Source: Schumannella luteola (GTDB lineage Bacteria > Actinomycetota > Actinomycetes > Actinomycetales > Microbacteriaceae). Taken from it: DNA of 64,000 bases. The translations under genes and the position numbers were made by a program. Shown here piece by piece: positions 28,999-42,335 of this stretch (positions within the stretch are counted from its first letter, which is position 1; every line of letters starts with the position of its first letter). The notes below the pieces were generated by a model. The model had not been told where the DNA came from and searched no databases. It was given only the letters and a program-made list of their open reading frames with translations. The stretch lies in the NCBI RefSeq assembly GCF_013408685.1, contig NZ_JACBZY010000001.1, forward strand, positions 2,914,001-2,978,000, written 5' to 3'.

Positions 28999-29244
28999 TC
29001 AGTCTCGGCGCTGGCGCGACTGGGGCATCTTGTGCGGGATGAACATCACCAGCACGAACGCGAGGATCGGCACCACCGACGCCGGACCGAGCCAGCTCGG
29101 TTCGTAGTGGTTCACGTTGAAGATGACGGTCGCGGCGATGCACCACACGATGCTCCCGATGAACCAGACGGTCCTCCACCACGGGGTGAAGTAGTAGCGG
29201 ATACGACCCGCGACGGTGTCGGGAACCGTTGAGTTCATCGGCAT
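28999..29244 (-). CDS. Small two-helix membrane protein, islet gene
   Basis: 81 residues. Two hydrophobic segments are clear: VWFIGSIVWCIAATVIFNV and LGPASVVPILAFVLVMFIP, with positively charged ends (RIRYYFTPWWR before, HKMPQSRQRR after) suggesting both termini are cytoplasmic. The start chosen is ATG 29244, with GGAGGG six bases upstream; an alternative ATG at 29238 would overlap the preceding stop as ATGA. Translation is therefore coupled to the exported-protein gene just upstream. Size, topology and coupling resemble immunity proteins of membrane-active peptides, but no homologue is recognised and that role is inference. Confidence 0.7.
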   Translation of the reverse strand: MPMNSTVPDTVAGRIRYYFTPWWRTVWFIGSIVWCIAATVIFNVNHYEPSWLGPASVVPILAFVLVMFIPHKMPQSRQRRD

Positions 29245-30233
29245 GAGGACCCTCCGTAGGTGTCCCAGAACGGGAACGGATAGCTCACATGAGTGTAGGT
29301 CAGGGTGAGCTGGAGGCAACGCTTGGGCTTCGAGTTCTGCGCGACCGCGGCGGTGTAAGAACCGGTACCGCTGACGGCGAGGCACGCGGCACCGAAGGCA
29401 GCAGCACCAGCCGGGCCACCGACTGCACTACCAGCCGCGATGCACACGGCGGTGATTGCTGCCGGAGTGAATCCGTTGCTGGCGATGGCTGCGGTCTCGG
29501 CACGGTTCCACTTCACGAGGATCTGGAAGCCATAGGTGATGACGTGGTAGGTCGGGTCGGCGACGACGGGGTAGGCGATGCCGGAGGCCCGATGGTCGAC
29601 GATCTGGACCAGGTTGTTGTCGCGGACGACGTATCGGGTCGGAACGTCCTTCCCGTTCGAGTCGATGGCCCAGGCGGCGTCCGCAGTGCCAATGACTACG
29701 GAGATGGCCGCCCGATGGCCCGTCTCCGGGTCGACCGCGTCCGCCGTGCGGACAAGCTCGACACTGCCGTCGGCCAGGAGCCTGGGGGCCACGTCGTCGG
29801 GCAGCGAGTATGCGTACTCGGTCGGCTGCGACTGCTCGCTGATGATCGTCGCGACTCGCGCCCCGTCTGCCACGGGGTGGATCGCGACGTCAACCGCCGC
29901 GCCCGTGCCGGCGTAGACGGTCGCCCCATCGCTGGCGGAGCTGGCGACCGGCGCGTCAGTGGGAAGGCCGACGGAGATCGTCGGCCCATCGGTGGCGCTG
30001 AGCACGAGGTCGCCGGCGGCGGACGCGGGCGTCGTGACCGTGACTTCGCCGTCGGGAGCCGCCGTGGCAGGAGCCGCGCCGACACTGCTGGCAGCGGCGT
30101 CCGCCTGTGCGGCGAGCAGCTCGGTCTCGTCAGGTGCCGCGAACGCCGCGGTGCTCGCCCCGGCGACGAGGATCGCCGATGCCAGGACCACCCCCGCCGC
30201 GCGCACTCCGTTGTGCATCAGTCGTGTAGCCAT
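29235..30233 (-). CDS. Exported protein with hydrophobic, cysteine-containing C-terminal domain, islet gene
   Basis: 332 residues. A Sec signal peptide is plain, with likely cleavage after AAFA (residue 32). Residues 33-215 are Ala/Asp/Thr-rich and beta-like. YPVVADPTYH at 221-230 marks a junction; I recall similar SYPVVADP-type segments from actinobacterial exported proteins. After it comes an Ala/Gly-rich hydrophobic stretch (257-298) and a short polar tail. All four cysteines (264, 284, 306, 331) are in this C-terminal part, which suggests disulphides outside the cell. CAACAGGAGA gives a good ribosome site before ATG 30233. The stop overlaps the two-helix membrane protein. A secreted bacteriocin-like or cell-surface protein is possible; no family is assigned. 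Confidence 0.75.
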   Translation of the reverse strand: MATRLMHNGVRAAGVVLASAILVAGASTAAFAAPDETELLAAQADAAASSVGAAPATAAPDGEVTVTTPASAAGDLVLSATDGPTISVGLPTDAPVASSASDGATVYAGTGAAVDVAIHPVADGARVATIISEQSQPTEYAYSLPDDVAPRLLADGSVELVRTADAVDPETGHRAAISVVIGTADAAWAIDSNGKDVPTRYVVRDNNLVQIVDHRASGIAYPVVADPTYHVITYGFQILVKWNRAETAAIASNGFTPAAITAVCIAAGSAVGGPAGAAAFGAACLAVSGTGSYTAAVAQNSKPKRCLQLTLTYTHVSYPFPFWDTYGGSSCR

Positions 30234-30451
30234 GCGCTGTCTCCTGTTGGATGAGTGAACGTCAACAACGCTAGACAGACTCCTCTACCCCCGCAGTCCG
30301 CACTTTGGAGGACGAGAAAAACTCTGACTAATACCCTGCGGCCAGAAGCCGCACGTCGTTGACGATTCGACCGAACCGGCACGGTACAGAAAGCCGAGGT
30401 CAACGAGAAGAGGCGATCTCGCCTCGCCCGCAAGGCCATCGGAGCGATTCC

Positions 30452-30549
30452 AATCGCCCCCCCGAACCGAAACACCCCGCTGGCCTCCCGTCGGCGGGAC
30501 GTTTCTGCGTTCCCGGCACGGAGCGTCGGCGGCGTCCGGTAGGACTGCA
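30452..30549 (+). repeat. Duplicated intergenic hairpin module, copy A
   Basis: Shares ordered blocks with 31195-31263: aatcgcccc, a CCCGC/GCGGG stem running into cgttt, a gcgtncccgg block and ggtag(g/a)actgca. Copy A has extra bases between the first block and the stem. Both copies lie on the same strand in the islet, one before and one after the two small plus-strand genes. Confidence 0.5.
30476..30505 (+). terminator. Hairpin with short T run inside module copy A
   Basis: CCCGC (30476-30480) pairs with GCGGG (30494-30498) and is followed by acgtttct. It resembles an intrinsic terminator, upstream of the small plus-strand operon; it may insulate that operon or belong to a lost upstream gene. 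Confidence 0.35.
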
Positions 30550-30600
30550 GGCAACCCGAACACCCCTCAAGACCAGAGGGCCCCGAGCCCGAGGAGCGCA

Positions 30601-30960
30601 GTGGACCTGAGCACCTGGCCGCCCGGCGCGCTGGCGACCTTCATCGCGGCGGTCGTCGCCGGCGTTGTAGCTGTCACCTCGACGATCGCGACGATCATCG
30701 ACGGCGCCGCCTCCCGCCGACGAACCAACGAGCTTGCGAAGCGGAAACAATGGTGGACCCGCTGGTCGTTCACCATCGAAAAGGCCCTCAGCGACGACCC
30801 CTCGGAACGCGAGATGGGAATGGTCAGCATGGACGCCCGCTCCGACATGCCGTGGCTGTCAGAAGACGACGAACGCATCGGGTACGCGATCTCCACAGCT
30901 ATCATCAGGCGCAACAGCCCCAACGAACCGGACGCCCGGGAAGGTGAGGACGATGCCTGA
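30601..30960 (+). CDS. Small membrane protein, first of two plus-strand islet genes
   Basis: 119 residues starting at GTG 30601, four bases after GAGGAG. An N-terminal hydrophobic helix (ATFIAAVVAGVVAVTSTIATII, about residues 12-33) is followed by a basic stretch (RRRTNELAKRKQWW) and a soluble part with many acidic residues ending EGEDDA. The predicted topology is N-out with a cytoplasmic C-terminal domain. No family is recognised. Hand-counted G+C over 30721-30780 is only 57%, clearly below the core genes, which agrees with foreign origin. It overlaps the next gene by 8 bases. Similar small helix-plus-basic-tail proteins are common in actinophages, but this is a resemblance only. Confidence 0.65.
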   Translation: MDLSTWPPGALATFIAAVVAGVVAVTSTIATIIDGAASRRRTNELAKRKQWWTRWSFTIEKALSDDPSEREMGMVSMDARSDMPWLSEDDERIGYAISTAIIRRNSPNEPDAREGEDDA

Positions 30961-31180
30961 GAAGAAGGACACCGACGTCACCATCGCCGCCGCCCGCTCG
31001 GTCGCCGAGAAGATGACTAAGCGGATCACGGAGCGTCACGGCAAGATCGAGAAGATTGCGACGACGCCCAAGCCTGGCAGCACAGTAGATCTCAAGACCG
31101 GCCGCCTGAAGCCGATCCACGTCCCCCACTCGGTCGACGGCGTCGTCGTCGTCGTCGAGATCATCCGCAAGAAGCAGTAG
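30953..31180 (+). CDS. Small basic protein, second of two plus-strand islet genes
   Basis: 75 residues from ATG 30953, preceded by GGTGAGGA and overlapping the previous gene by 8 bases, so the pair is translationally coupled. The protein is lysine-rich and starts with a likely helix (AARSVAEKMTKRITERHGKIEKI), then a beta-like end (GVVVVVEIIRKKQ). No membrane segment. No family is recognised; it could bind nucleic acid or its membrane partner. A terminator hairpin follows 20 bases after the stop. Toxin-antitoxin or phage accessory roles are possible but unsupported. Confidence 0.6.
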   Translation: MPEKKDTDVTIAAARSVAEKMTKRITERHGKIEKIATTPKPGSTVDLKTGRLKPIHVPHSVDGVVVVVEIIRKKQ

Positions 31181-31194
31181 CGCTCTCTGCATCG

Positions 31195-31263
31195 AATCGC
31201 CCCGCGAGCATCACGCCGGCGGGGCGTTTTCGCGTCCCCGGGCCGGCGGCAGGTAGAACTGCA
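31195..31263 (+). repeat. Duplicated intergenic hairpin module, copy B
   Basis: Second copy of the module at 30452-30549, with the same order of blocks (aatcgcccc, stem, cgttt, gcgtccccgg, ggtagaactgca). It follows the small plus-strand operon directly. Confidence 0.5.
31200..31230 (+). terminator. Intrinsic terminator of the small plus-strand operon
   Basis: CCCCGC (31200-31205) pairs with GCGGGG (31219-31224) and is followed by CGTTTT. It lies 20 bases after the stop at 31180 and is the clearest intrinsic terminator in the window. Confidence 0.65.
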
Positions 31264-31357
31264 CCCGGGCGGACCATCCAGGTGAAGATCCGGGCGCTCC
31301 CTGCCGGGGTGCACCGCATCTTCGCGTTCTCGGCCGCGTTTTCAGCGATTCTCGAGG

Positions 31358-31441
31358 TGCCGGATAAGGGACTCGAACCCTTAAGCCCTCACGGACAGAG
31401 CATTTTGAGTGCCCCGCGTCTGCCAATTCCGCCAATCCGGC
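31358..31441 (-). tRNA. tRNA-Leu (anticodon CAA)
   Basis: 84 bases on the minus strand. The 7-bp acceptor stem GCCGGAT/ATCCGGC is perfect with discriminator A; the anticodon stem GGGCA/TGCTC holds the loop CTCAAAA with anticodon CAA; a long variable arm (class II) and a T arm AAGGG-TTCGAGT-CCCTT follow. CCA is not encoded. Its 3' end is the right boundary of the islet at 28744-31380. Confidence 0.95.
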
Positions 31442-31511
31442 GCTCGCGTCGAGACGCGGCATTGGAACGATACCCGACCGCCGCCGCCCGCCCGCGCACG
31501 GCGCCGGCGGC

Positions 31512-31967
31512 TCAGTCGCCGACGACCGCGCCAGCGGGTCGCAGCATCCAGACGTCGACCTCGTCCTCGCGCTCGAACACGAAGCCGTGGCGGTCGTAGA
31601 GGCGGCGCGCCGGACTGCCCTGCAGCACGTCGAGCCGGAACGGCAGCTCGAGATGCGCGTCGGAGACGAGCACGTGAGCGAGCACCGCTCCCCCGATGCC
31701 CCGGCCCTGCAGTGCCGGATCGAGGTAGAAGTGCTCGATCCAGATGCCGTCGTCGGCCGGACGCACCGCGATGAGCCCCGCATCCGCGCCGTCGACCACG
31801 ATGACGCGGGTGACCTCCGGCCGGAACGCCGCGAGAAAGCGCTCGCGCGACCGCTCGGGCGACCACCGGTCGAGACGAGCGAGCTGCGGCTGCATCACGC
31901 GGGTCTTGAGGTCGAGCATCCACTCGACATCGGCGCCGGAGGCGGGGCGGAACGACCAGGCGGGCAT
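31512..31967 (-). CDS. GNAT-family N-acetyltransferase
   Basis: 151 residues, the size of a single GNAT domain. Acetyl-CoA-binding motif A is visible as LQGRGIGGAVL (Q87-G93), preceded by the beta strand WIEHFYLDP and followed by ARRLYDRHGFVFERED, the end of motif B. It transfers an acetyl group to an unknown amine. It is divergent from the XRE regulator gene, whose start lies 92 bases away, so the two may be regulated together. It lies just outside the right end of the tRNA-Leu islet. Start ATG at 31967. Confidence 0.9.
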   Translation of the reverse strand: MPAWSFRPASGADVEWMLDLKTRVMQPQLARLDRWSPERSRERFLAAFRPEVTRVIVVDGADAGLIAVRPADDGIWIEHFYLDPALQGRGIGGAVLAHVLVSDAHLELPFRLDVLQGSPARRLYDRHGFVFEREDEVDVWMLRPAGAVVGD

Positions 31968-32059
31968 CCGTCGACGCTAGCGGCCCGTCGGTGCGCGTCA
32001 CGTCTGCCTGGGGCCGAGGGGGCCAGGATGCGGGGCCCCGGCGCGCGTAGCCTGACCGG

Positions 32060-32971
32060 GTGAGCGACGACAACGAGCTGGGCGACTACCTGCGGGCGCG
32101 CCGCGGACTGGTCGACCCGACTGACGTGGGGCTGCCCGGCGGCGGTGTGCGCCGCACCCCCGGGCTGCGTCGCGAGGAGGTCGCGACGCTCGCCGGCATC
32201 AGCGCCGACTACTACCTGCGCCTCGAGCAGGGCCGTGATCGCAACCCCTCCGGTCAGGTGCTGGAGGCGCTCGCCCGCGTGCTGTGCCTCGACGCGGCCG
32301 CGACCGCCTACCTGCACGGACTCGTCGCCGAGCGCTCCGCCCCGCGATCGCGCCAGCGCCGCGCGACCGTGCCGCCCGGCATCCTGCAGCTGCTCGGCAC
32401 GTTGAACCTGCCGGCTTTCGTCGAGGACCGCGCCTTCACGGTGCTCGCTGCGAACCGACTCGCGACGGCGGTGTCACCCGCGATCGTCGAGGGCGAGAAC
32501 CGGCTGCGGTCGATGCTGCTCGACCCGCGCGAGTACGAGATGCACCGCGAGCGGGAGCGCGCCGTCGCGGGGATGGTCGCGACCTTCCGCGCCTCGATCG
32601 GGCCGTGGATCGACGATCCGGCCGTGCGCGAGCTCGTCGGCGAGCTGTCGCTGACCAGCGAGACCTTCCGGCGTCTCTGGGCGCGCCACGACGTGCGCGA
32701 GGTCGTCGGCAGCGCCTCGGTCGTGGATCACCCGGAGGTCGGCGAGTTCGCGTTCCGGCGCGAGAAGCTCACGATCGGCGACGCCGACGGCCAGCTGCTC
32801 GTGATCTACCACCCCGAGCCGGGCTCGCCGAGCGCGCAGAAGCTCGCCCTGCTGGGCAGCCTGCACGCGCCGGAGGCGACGGCGCCCGATCCGGTCGATG
32901 GGCCCGAGGATGCGCGCGGCGCCAGCGAGTCGAGCGGCACCGCAGCGCAGCGGCCCAGCCGCGAGGACTGA
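32060..32971 (+). CDS. XRE-family transcriptional regulator, MmyB-like
   Basis: 303 residues. The N-terminal helix-turn-helix covers about 6-70 (LGDYLRARRGLVDP, RRTPGLRREEVATLAGISADYYLRLEQGRD), the exact pattern of MmyB-like actinobacterial regulators; the remainder is the associated ligand-binding domain with LPAFVEDRAFTVLAANRLA and REYEMHRERERAVAGMVATFR. The last ~40 residues are acidic and disordered. These proteins usually regulate a neighbouring divergent gene, here the GNAT, or a redox/fatty-acid ligand-linked enzyme. The start is GTG 32060, giving the family's short N-terminus. One of only four plus-strand genes in the window. Confidence 0.92.
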   Translation: MSDDNELGDYLRARRGLVDPTDVGLPGGGVRRTPGLRREEVATLAGISADYYLRLEQGRDRNPSGQVLEALARVLCLDAAATAYLHGLVAERSAPRSRQRRATVPPGILQLLGTLNLPAFVEDRAFTVLAANRLATAVSPAIVEGENRLRSMLLDPREYEMHRERERAVAGMVATFRASIGPWIDDPAVRELVGELSLTSETFRRLWARHDVREVVGSASVVDHPEVGEFAFRREKLTIGDADGQLLVIYHPEPGSPSAQKLALLGSLHAPEATAPDPVDGPEDARGASESSGTAAQRPSRED

Positions 32972-33029
32972 GCCGCTCGATCACCTGAGCCTGCGTCGGC
33001 CGGGCGATCGCGCCCGACCGAGGTCGAGG

Positions 33030-33287
33030 TCAGTGCTCGCCGTGGTCCGCGTCGGTGAAATGTCCCGGGTGCTCCTCCTCGGTGCCGGCGTGCTTCTCCT
33101 CGCCGGGGATGTCGGCATCCGTGAACTCGCCGGGGCGCACGCCGCCGCGGTGGCGCCCGTCCTCGCCGGGGATGTCGGCGTCCGTGTACTCGCCGAACGA
33201 CGCGTCCGGCACCACGGCCGGGTCGTTGGGGATGTCGGAGTCGGGGTACTCCCCCTGAAGCTCCTCGTCGTTGATGCGCTCGGTCAT
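33030..33287 (-). CDS. Small acidic protein with four short repeats
   Basis: 85 residues made mostly of four degenerate copies of a 9-11 residue unit: GEYPDSDIPND, GEYTDADIPGED, GEFTDADIPGEE and GHFTDADHGEH, spaced by 7-12 residues. It is strongly acidic, lacks a signal peptide or hydrophobic core, and is probably disordered. GGGAGGATC before ATG 33287 gives a good ribosome site, which supports a real gene. The DxDxx repeats could bind a metal ion or a partner repeatedly. No family is recognised. It stands alone between the XRE regulator (convergent) and pyk. Confidence 0.75.
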   Translation of the reverse strand: MTERINDEELQGEYPDSDIPNDPAVVPDASFGEYTDADIPGEDGRHRGGVRPGEFTDADIPGEEKHAGTEEEHPGHFTDADHGEH

Positions 33288-33409
33288 CGGGATCCTCCCG
33301 TCGTCTCGTGCTGTCGCCGCCAGAGTACGACCGCCGCACCCCGCACGACAGGGGCTTCCGACCCGACGCTCAGACTCGGGGCGCTCGAGTGACCTGCCGT
33401 GGGAACGCC

Positions 33410-33441
33410 GGAGGGCGGGACCCCTCAGGATCCCGCCCTCC
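33410..33441 (-). terminator. Terminator after pyk
   Basis: Eleven-base perfect arms GGAGGGCGGGA/TCCCGCCCTCC with a 10-base loop begin 33 bases after the pyk stop. No U tract but a very stable stem. Confidence 0.6.
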
Positions 33442-33473
33442 GTGACGCGGTGCGGACCGCGGCGTGCGTCGGC

Positions 33474-34943
33474 TCAGACGGCCGGCGCCACGCCCGCGTC
33501 CTGCTGCCAGACCGGCGCCTCGCCGTCGACGGCGGTGCCGATGACGTGCACGCGCAGGTCGTTCGTGCCGCCCGAGATCCCGGGAGGGGAACCGGAGATC
33601 ACGACGACCTTGTCGCCGCGCTCGGCCAGGCCGTTCGCGAGCAGGATCTCGTCGACCTGGTGGTACATCGCATCCGTGTGCCCGACGCGGTCGACCAGGA
33701 ACGACTCGATGCCCCAGGTGAGCGACATGCGGCGGCGGATCGCCTCGTCGGGCGTGAACGCCTTCATCGGGATGCCGAAGCGCAGACGCGACATGCGGCG
33801 CGCGGAGTCGCCGCCCTCGGTGAAGACGCAGACGTACTTCGCCTCGACGAACTCGGCCACCTCGGCGGCGGCGAGGGTGATCGCACCGCCCTGCGTGCGC
33901 GGCTTGGTGCCGAGCGGCGGGATGCGGTCGAGACCGTGGTCCTCGGTCGACGCGACGATGCGCGCCATGGTCGCGACCGTGATCGCCGGGTACTCGCCCA
34001 CGCTGGTCTCGCCCGAGAGCATGACCGCATCGGCGCCGTCGAGCACCGCGTTGGCGACGTCGGAGGTCTCGGCGCGGGTCGGCACCGGGCTCGAGATCAT
34101 CGACTCGAGCATCTGCGTGGCGACGATGACCGGCTTGGCCATGCGGCGCGACAGCTCGACGGCGCGCTTCTGCACGATCGGCACGGCCTCGAGCGGCAGC
34201 TCGACGCCGAGGTCGCCGCGGGCGACCATGATCGCGTCGAAGGCGTCGACGATCTCCTCGAGCGCATCCACCGCCTGCGGCTTCTCGACCTTGGCGATGA
34301 CGGGCACGCGGCGCCCCTCCTCGGCCATGATCTCGTGCACGCGGGTGACGTCGGCGGCGTTGCGCACGAACGACAGCGCGATGAGGTCGGCGCCGAGCTT
34401 GAGGCCCCAGCGCAGGTCCGCCTCGTCCTTCTCGCTCAGGGCGGGCACGTTGACCGCGACGCCGGGCAGGTTGATGCCCTTGTTGTTCGACACGGCGCCG
34501 GCCACGACGACCTCGGTGCGCACGCGCACGCCGTCGGTGTCGAGCACGCGCACGCGCACCTTGCCGTCGTCGATCAGCAGGAAGTCGCCCGCCTTCACGT
34601 CCTGCGGGAGGCCCTTGAAGGTGGTGCCGACGAGCTCCTTGGTGCCCTCGACGTCCTCCGTGGTGATCGTGAAGATGTCACCCTCGGCCAGCTGGTGCGG
34701 CCCGTCGGCGAACTTGCCGAGACGGATCTTGGGGCCCTGCAGGTCGACCAGCACGGCGACCGGCTTCTGCACATCCTCGGCGGCCTTGCGCACGTTCGCG
34801 TAGACCTCCTCGTGCACGGCGTAGCTTCCGTGGCTGAGGTTCATGCGGGCGACGTCGACGCCCGCCTCGATGATGGCGCGGATGTTCTCGTAGCTCGAGG
34901 TCGCGGGCCCGAGGGTCGCGACGATCTTCGCTCGTCTCATCAT
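33474..34943 (-). CDS. pyk: Pyruvate kinase
   Basis: 489 residues. It makes pyruvate and ATP from phosphoenolpyruvate, the last step of glycolysis. Signature segments include ATLGPATSS and MNLSHGSY near the N-terminus, VIAKVEKPQAVDALEEI with the catalytic lysine, IMVARGDLGVELPLEAVP that binds metal and substrate, and SGETSVGEYP. The C-terminal domain has the SxxG-type allosteric region. The start is ATG 34943 (MMRRAKIV); ATG 34940 is equally possible. It lies 54 bases after gltD in the same direction, and ends at a strong hairpin terminator. Confidence 0.97.
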   Translation of the reverse strand: MMRRAKIVATLGPATSSYENIRAIIEAGVDVARMNLSHGSYAVHEEVYANVRKAAEDVQKPVAVLVDLQGPKIRLGKFADGPHQLAEGDIFTITTEDVEGTKELVGTTFKGLPQDVKAGDFLLIDDGKVRVRVLDTDGVRVRTEVVVAGAVSNNKGINLPGVAVNVPALSEKDEADLRWGLKLGADLIALSFVRNAADVTRVHEIMAEEGRRVPVIAKVEKPQAVDALEEIVDAFDAIMVARGDLGVELPLEAVPIVQKRAVELSRRMAKPVIVATQMLESMISSPVPTRAETSDVANAVLDGADAVMLSGETSVGEYPAITVATMARIVASTEDHGLDRIPPLGTKPRTQGGAITLAAAEVAEFVEAKYVCVFTEGGDSARRMSRLRFGIPMKAFTPDEAIRRRMSLTWGIESFLVDRVGHTDAMYHQVDEILLANGLAERGDKVVVISGSPPGISGGTNDLRVHVIGTAVDGEAPVWQQDAGVAPAV

Positions 34944-34997
34944 TTCCTAACGGTGGTGGTGGTGGTAGATGGCGCAGGAGGCCCGGGGCGGGAAGCC

Positions 34998-36455
<1,458 letters not shown>

Positions 36456-36506
36456 CGGAGGCCTCCAGAAGTTCGGTGCGGACGGGGATCGGAGCGAAGA
36501 TGCGCG

Positions 36507-41102
<4,596 letters not shown>

Positions 41103-41226
41103 GGGAACCGTCCTCATGATGAAACCGGGATGGGACGTCGCTGGCCCACAGGAACAGAGGGTGAGCCCGGAGTGCGGCTCGGAACGCCGGCTGGTGAGGC
41201 CGGCCTCGGCGTGGTGGTGCCGAGAA

Positions 41227-42255
41227 TCAGGAGGCGACCTTCGCTCCGCTTGTGGCGGCCTCGTCGGATTCCTCATCGACGACCGTCTCGTCGTCATCGG
41301 AGTCGGAGTAGGTCTCGCCGGAGTCTACGGCACTCGTCGGCGTCCACTCGCGACCCGGCAGGTACGGGCTCGGCTCGGCGCCCGGGTGACGACGCGTCTG
41401 CACGACGAGGATGACCAGTCCGATCACGATCGCGCCGACCGCGGCCCACACGTTCGCGCGGATGCCGAAGTAGTACTCGCTCGGATCGACGCGGATCGAC
41501 TCGAAGAAGCTGCGGCCGATGCCCTGCCAGATCAGGTAGACGGCGAGCACCTTGCCCCACTGCAGGTCGAGCTTCTTGCGCAGACCGTAGATCACGATGA
41601 TGCCGATGACGTTCCAGATGATCTCGTAGAGGAACGTGGGCTGGAACAGGGTGCCGGCGGGCAGACCCTCCGGCCAGGCGGCGTTGCTCTGCTCGATCTG
41701 CAGACCCCACCAGGCGCCGTCGGGCGTGGGCAGGCCGAAGAGCTCGTGGTTGAACCAGTTGCCGAGACGGCCGAGCGCCTGCGCGGCGAGCATGCCCGGC
41801 GCGATGGCGTCGACGATCGCGGTGAAGCGCAGACCGGTGAAGCGGCTGCCGATGTAGGCGCCGAGGGCGCCGCCGAGCAGGGCGCCGTAGTAGGCGTTGC
41901 CGCCCTCCCAGACCGCCCAGATCGACCCGGGCTGGGTGATGTTCCAGGTGTTCTTGCCGGGGCCGAAGTAGTCGCCCGGGTGGGTGAACACGTGGTAGAA
42001 CCGCGCCACGATGATGCCGAGCGCGACCGTCCAGATGGCGATGTCGAGGATGACCCACCGCTCGGCGCCGCGCTGGTTGAGGCGGTGGTTGGCCATGAGG
42101 ATCGCGGCGATGATGCCGGCGAGGATGCACAGCGCGTAGACGTGGATCTGACCCCACGCGGCCGGCCAGGCCGGGAACCAGGAGTGGATCCACTGACCGA
42201 CCTGGATGATCTGCCAGTCGGACGGCGGGCTCGGGATGCTGGCGGGCACGGCCAC
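41227..42255 (-). CDS. lgt: Prolipoprotein diacylglyceryl transferase
   Basis: 342 residues. The polytopic membrane enzyme attaches diacylglycerol to the lipobox cysteine of lipoproteins, including the one at 16896-17516. The family core is visible: [20 protein letters not shown], a [12 protein letters not shown] segment with the essential histidine region, and [19 protein letters not shown], followed by [14 protein letters not shown]. Seven or so membrane helices are apparent. The C-terminal ~60 residues are an acidic, disordered cytoplasmic tail ([16 protein letters not shown]), common in Actinobacteria. It follows trpA by 80 bases, the usual actinobacterial trpA-lgt order. Confidence 0.96.
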   Translation of the reverse strand: MAVPASIPSPPSDWQIIQVGQWIHSWFPAWPAAWGQIHVYALCILAGIIAAILMANHRLNQRGAERWVILDIAIWTVALGIIVARFYHVFTHPGDYFGPGKNTWNITQPGSIWAVWEGGNAYYGALLGGALGAYIGSRFTGLRFTAIVDAIAPGMLAAQALGRLGNWFNHELFGLPTPDGAWWGLQIEQSNAAWPEGLPAGTLFQPTFLYEIIWNVIGIIVIYGLRKKLDLQWGKVLAVYLIWQGIGRSFFESIRVDPSEYYFGIRANVWAAVGAIVIGLVILVVQTRRHPGAEPSPYLPGREWTPTSAVDSGETYSDSDDDETVVDEESDEAATSGAKVAS

Positions 42256-42335
42256 GGGTGGATCTCCTCAGCTGTCACGACGGCGCGCGGGAGCGCGCAC
42301 GACGATCGGTGGACTCGGGAAGTCTACTGCCGCCT

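Larger units (their letters stand above)
30234..30600. other. Divergent intergenic stretch of the islet
   Basis: No gene is seen. It separates the minus-strand exported protein from the plus-strand small genes and should hold both promoters. It contains a TGCGGC/GCCGCA hairpin with 5-base loop at 30337-30353 and the first copy of the duplicated hairpin module (30452-30549). G+C is lower than in the flanking core genes. Confidence 0.55.
28744..31380. mobile_element. Integrase-less genomic islet at tRNA-Leu(CAA)
   Basis: About 2.6 kb bounded by a 25-base direct repeat, one copy of which is the 3' end of the intact tRNA-Leu gene on the right. The insert lies on the 3' side of the tRNA, as expected for tyrosine-recombinase integration. 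Inside are four small genes not recognised as core functions, phage-style hairpins and lower G+C (57% at 30721-30780 and 63% at 30961-31020 by hand count, against 70% in a core stretch). No integrase, excisionase or replication gene is visible, so it is a remnant, a satellite mobilised in trans, or an element that lost its recombinase. Confidence 0.65.

Noticed and set aside
30601-31180. Type II toxin-antitoxin pair
   Set aside because: Size and overlap fit, but the first protein is membrane-anchored and neither has a recognisable toxin or DNA-binding antitoxin motif.
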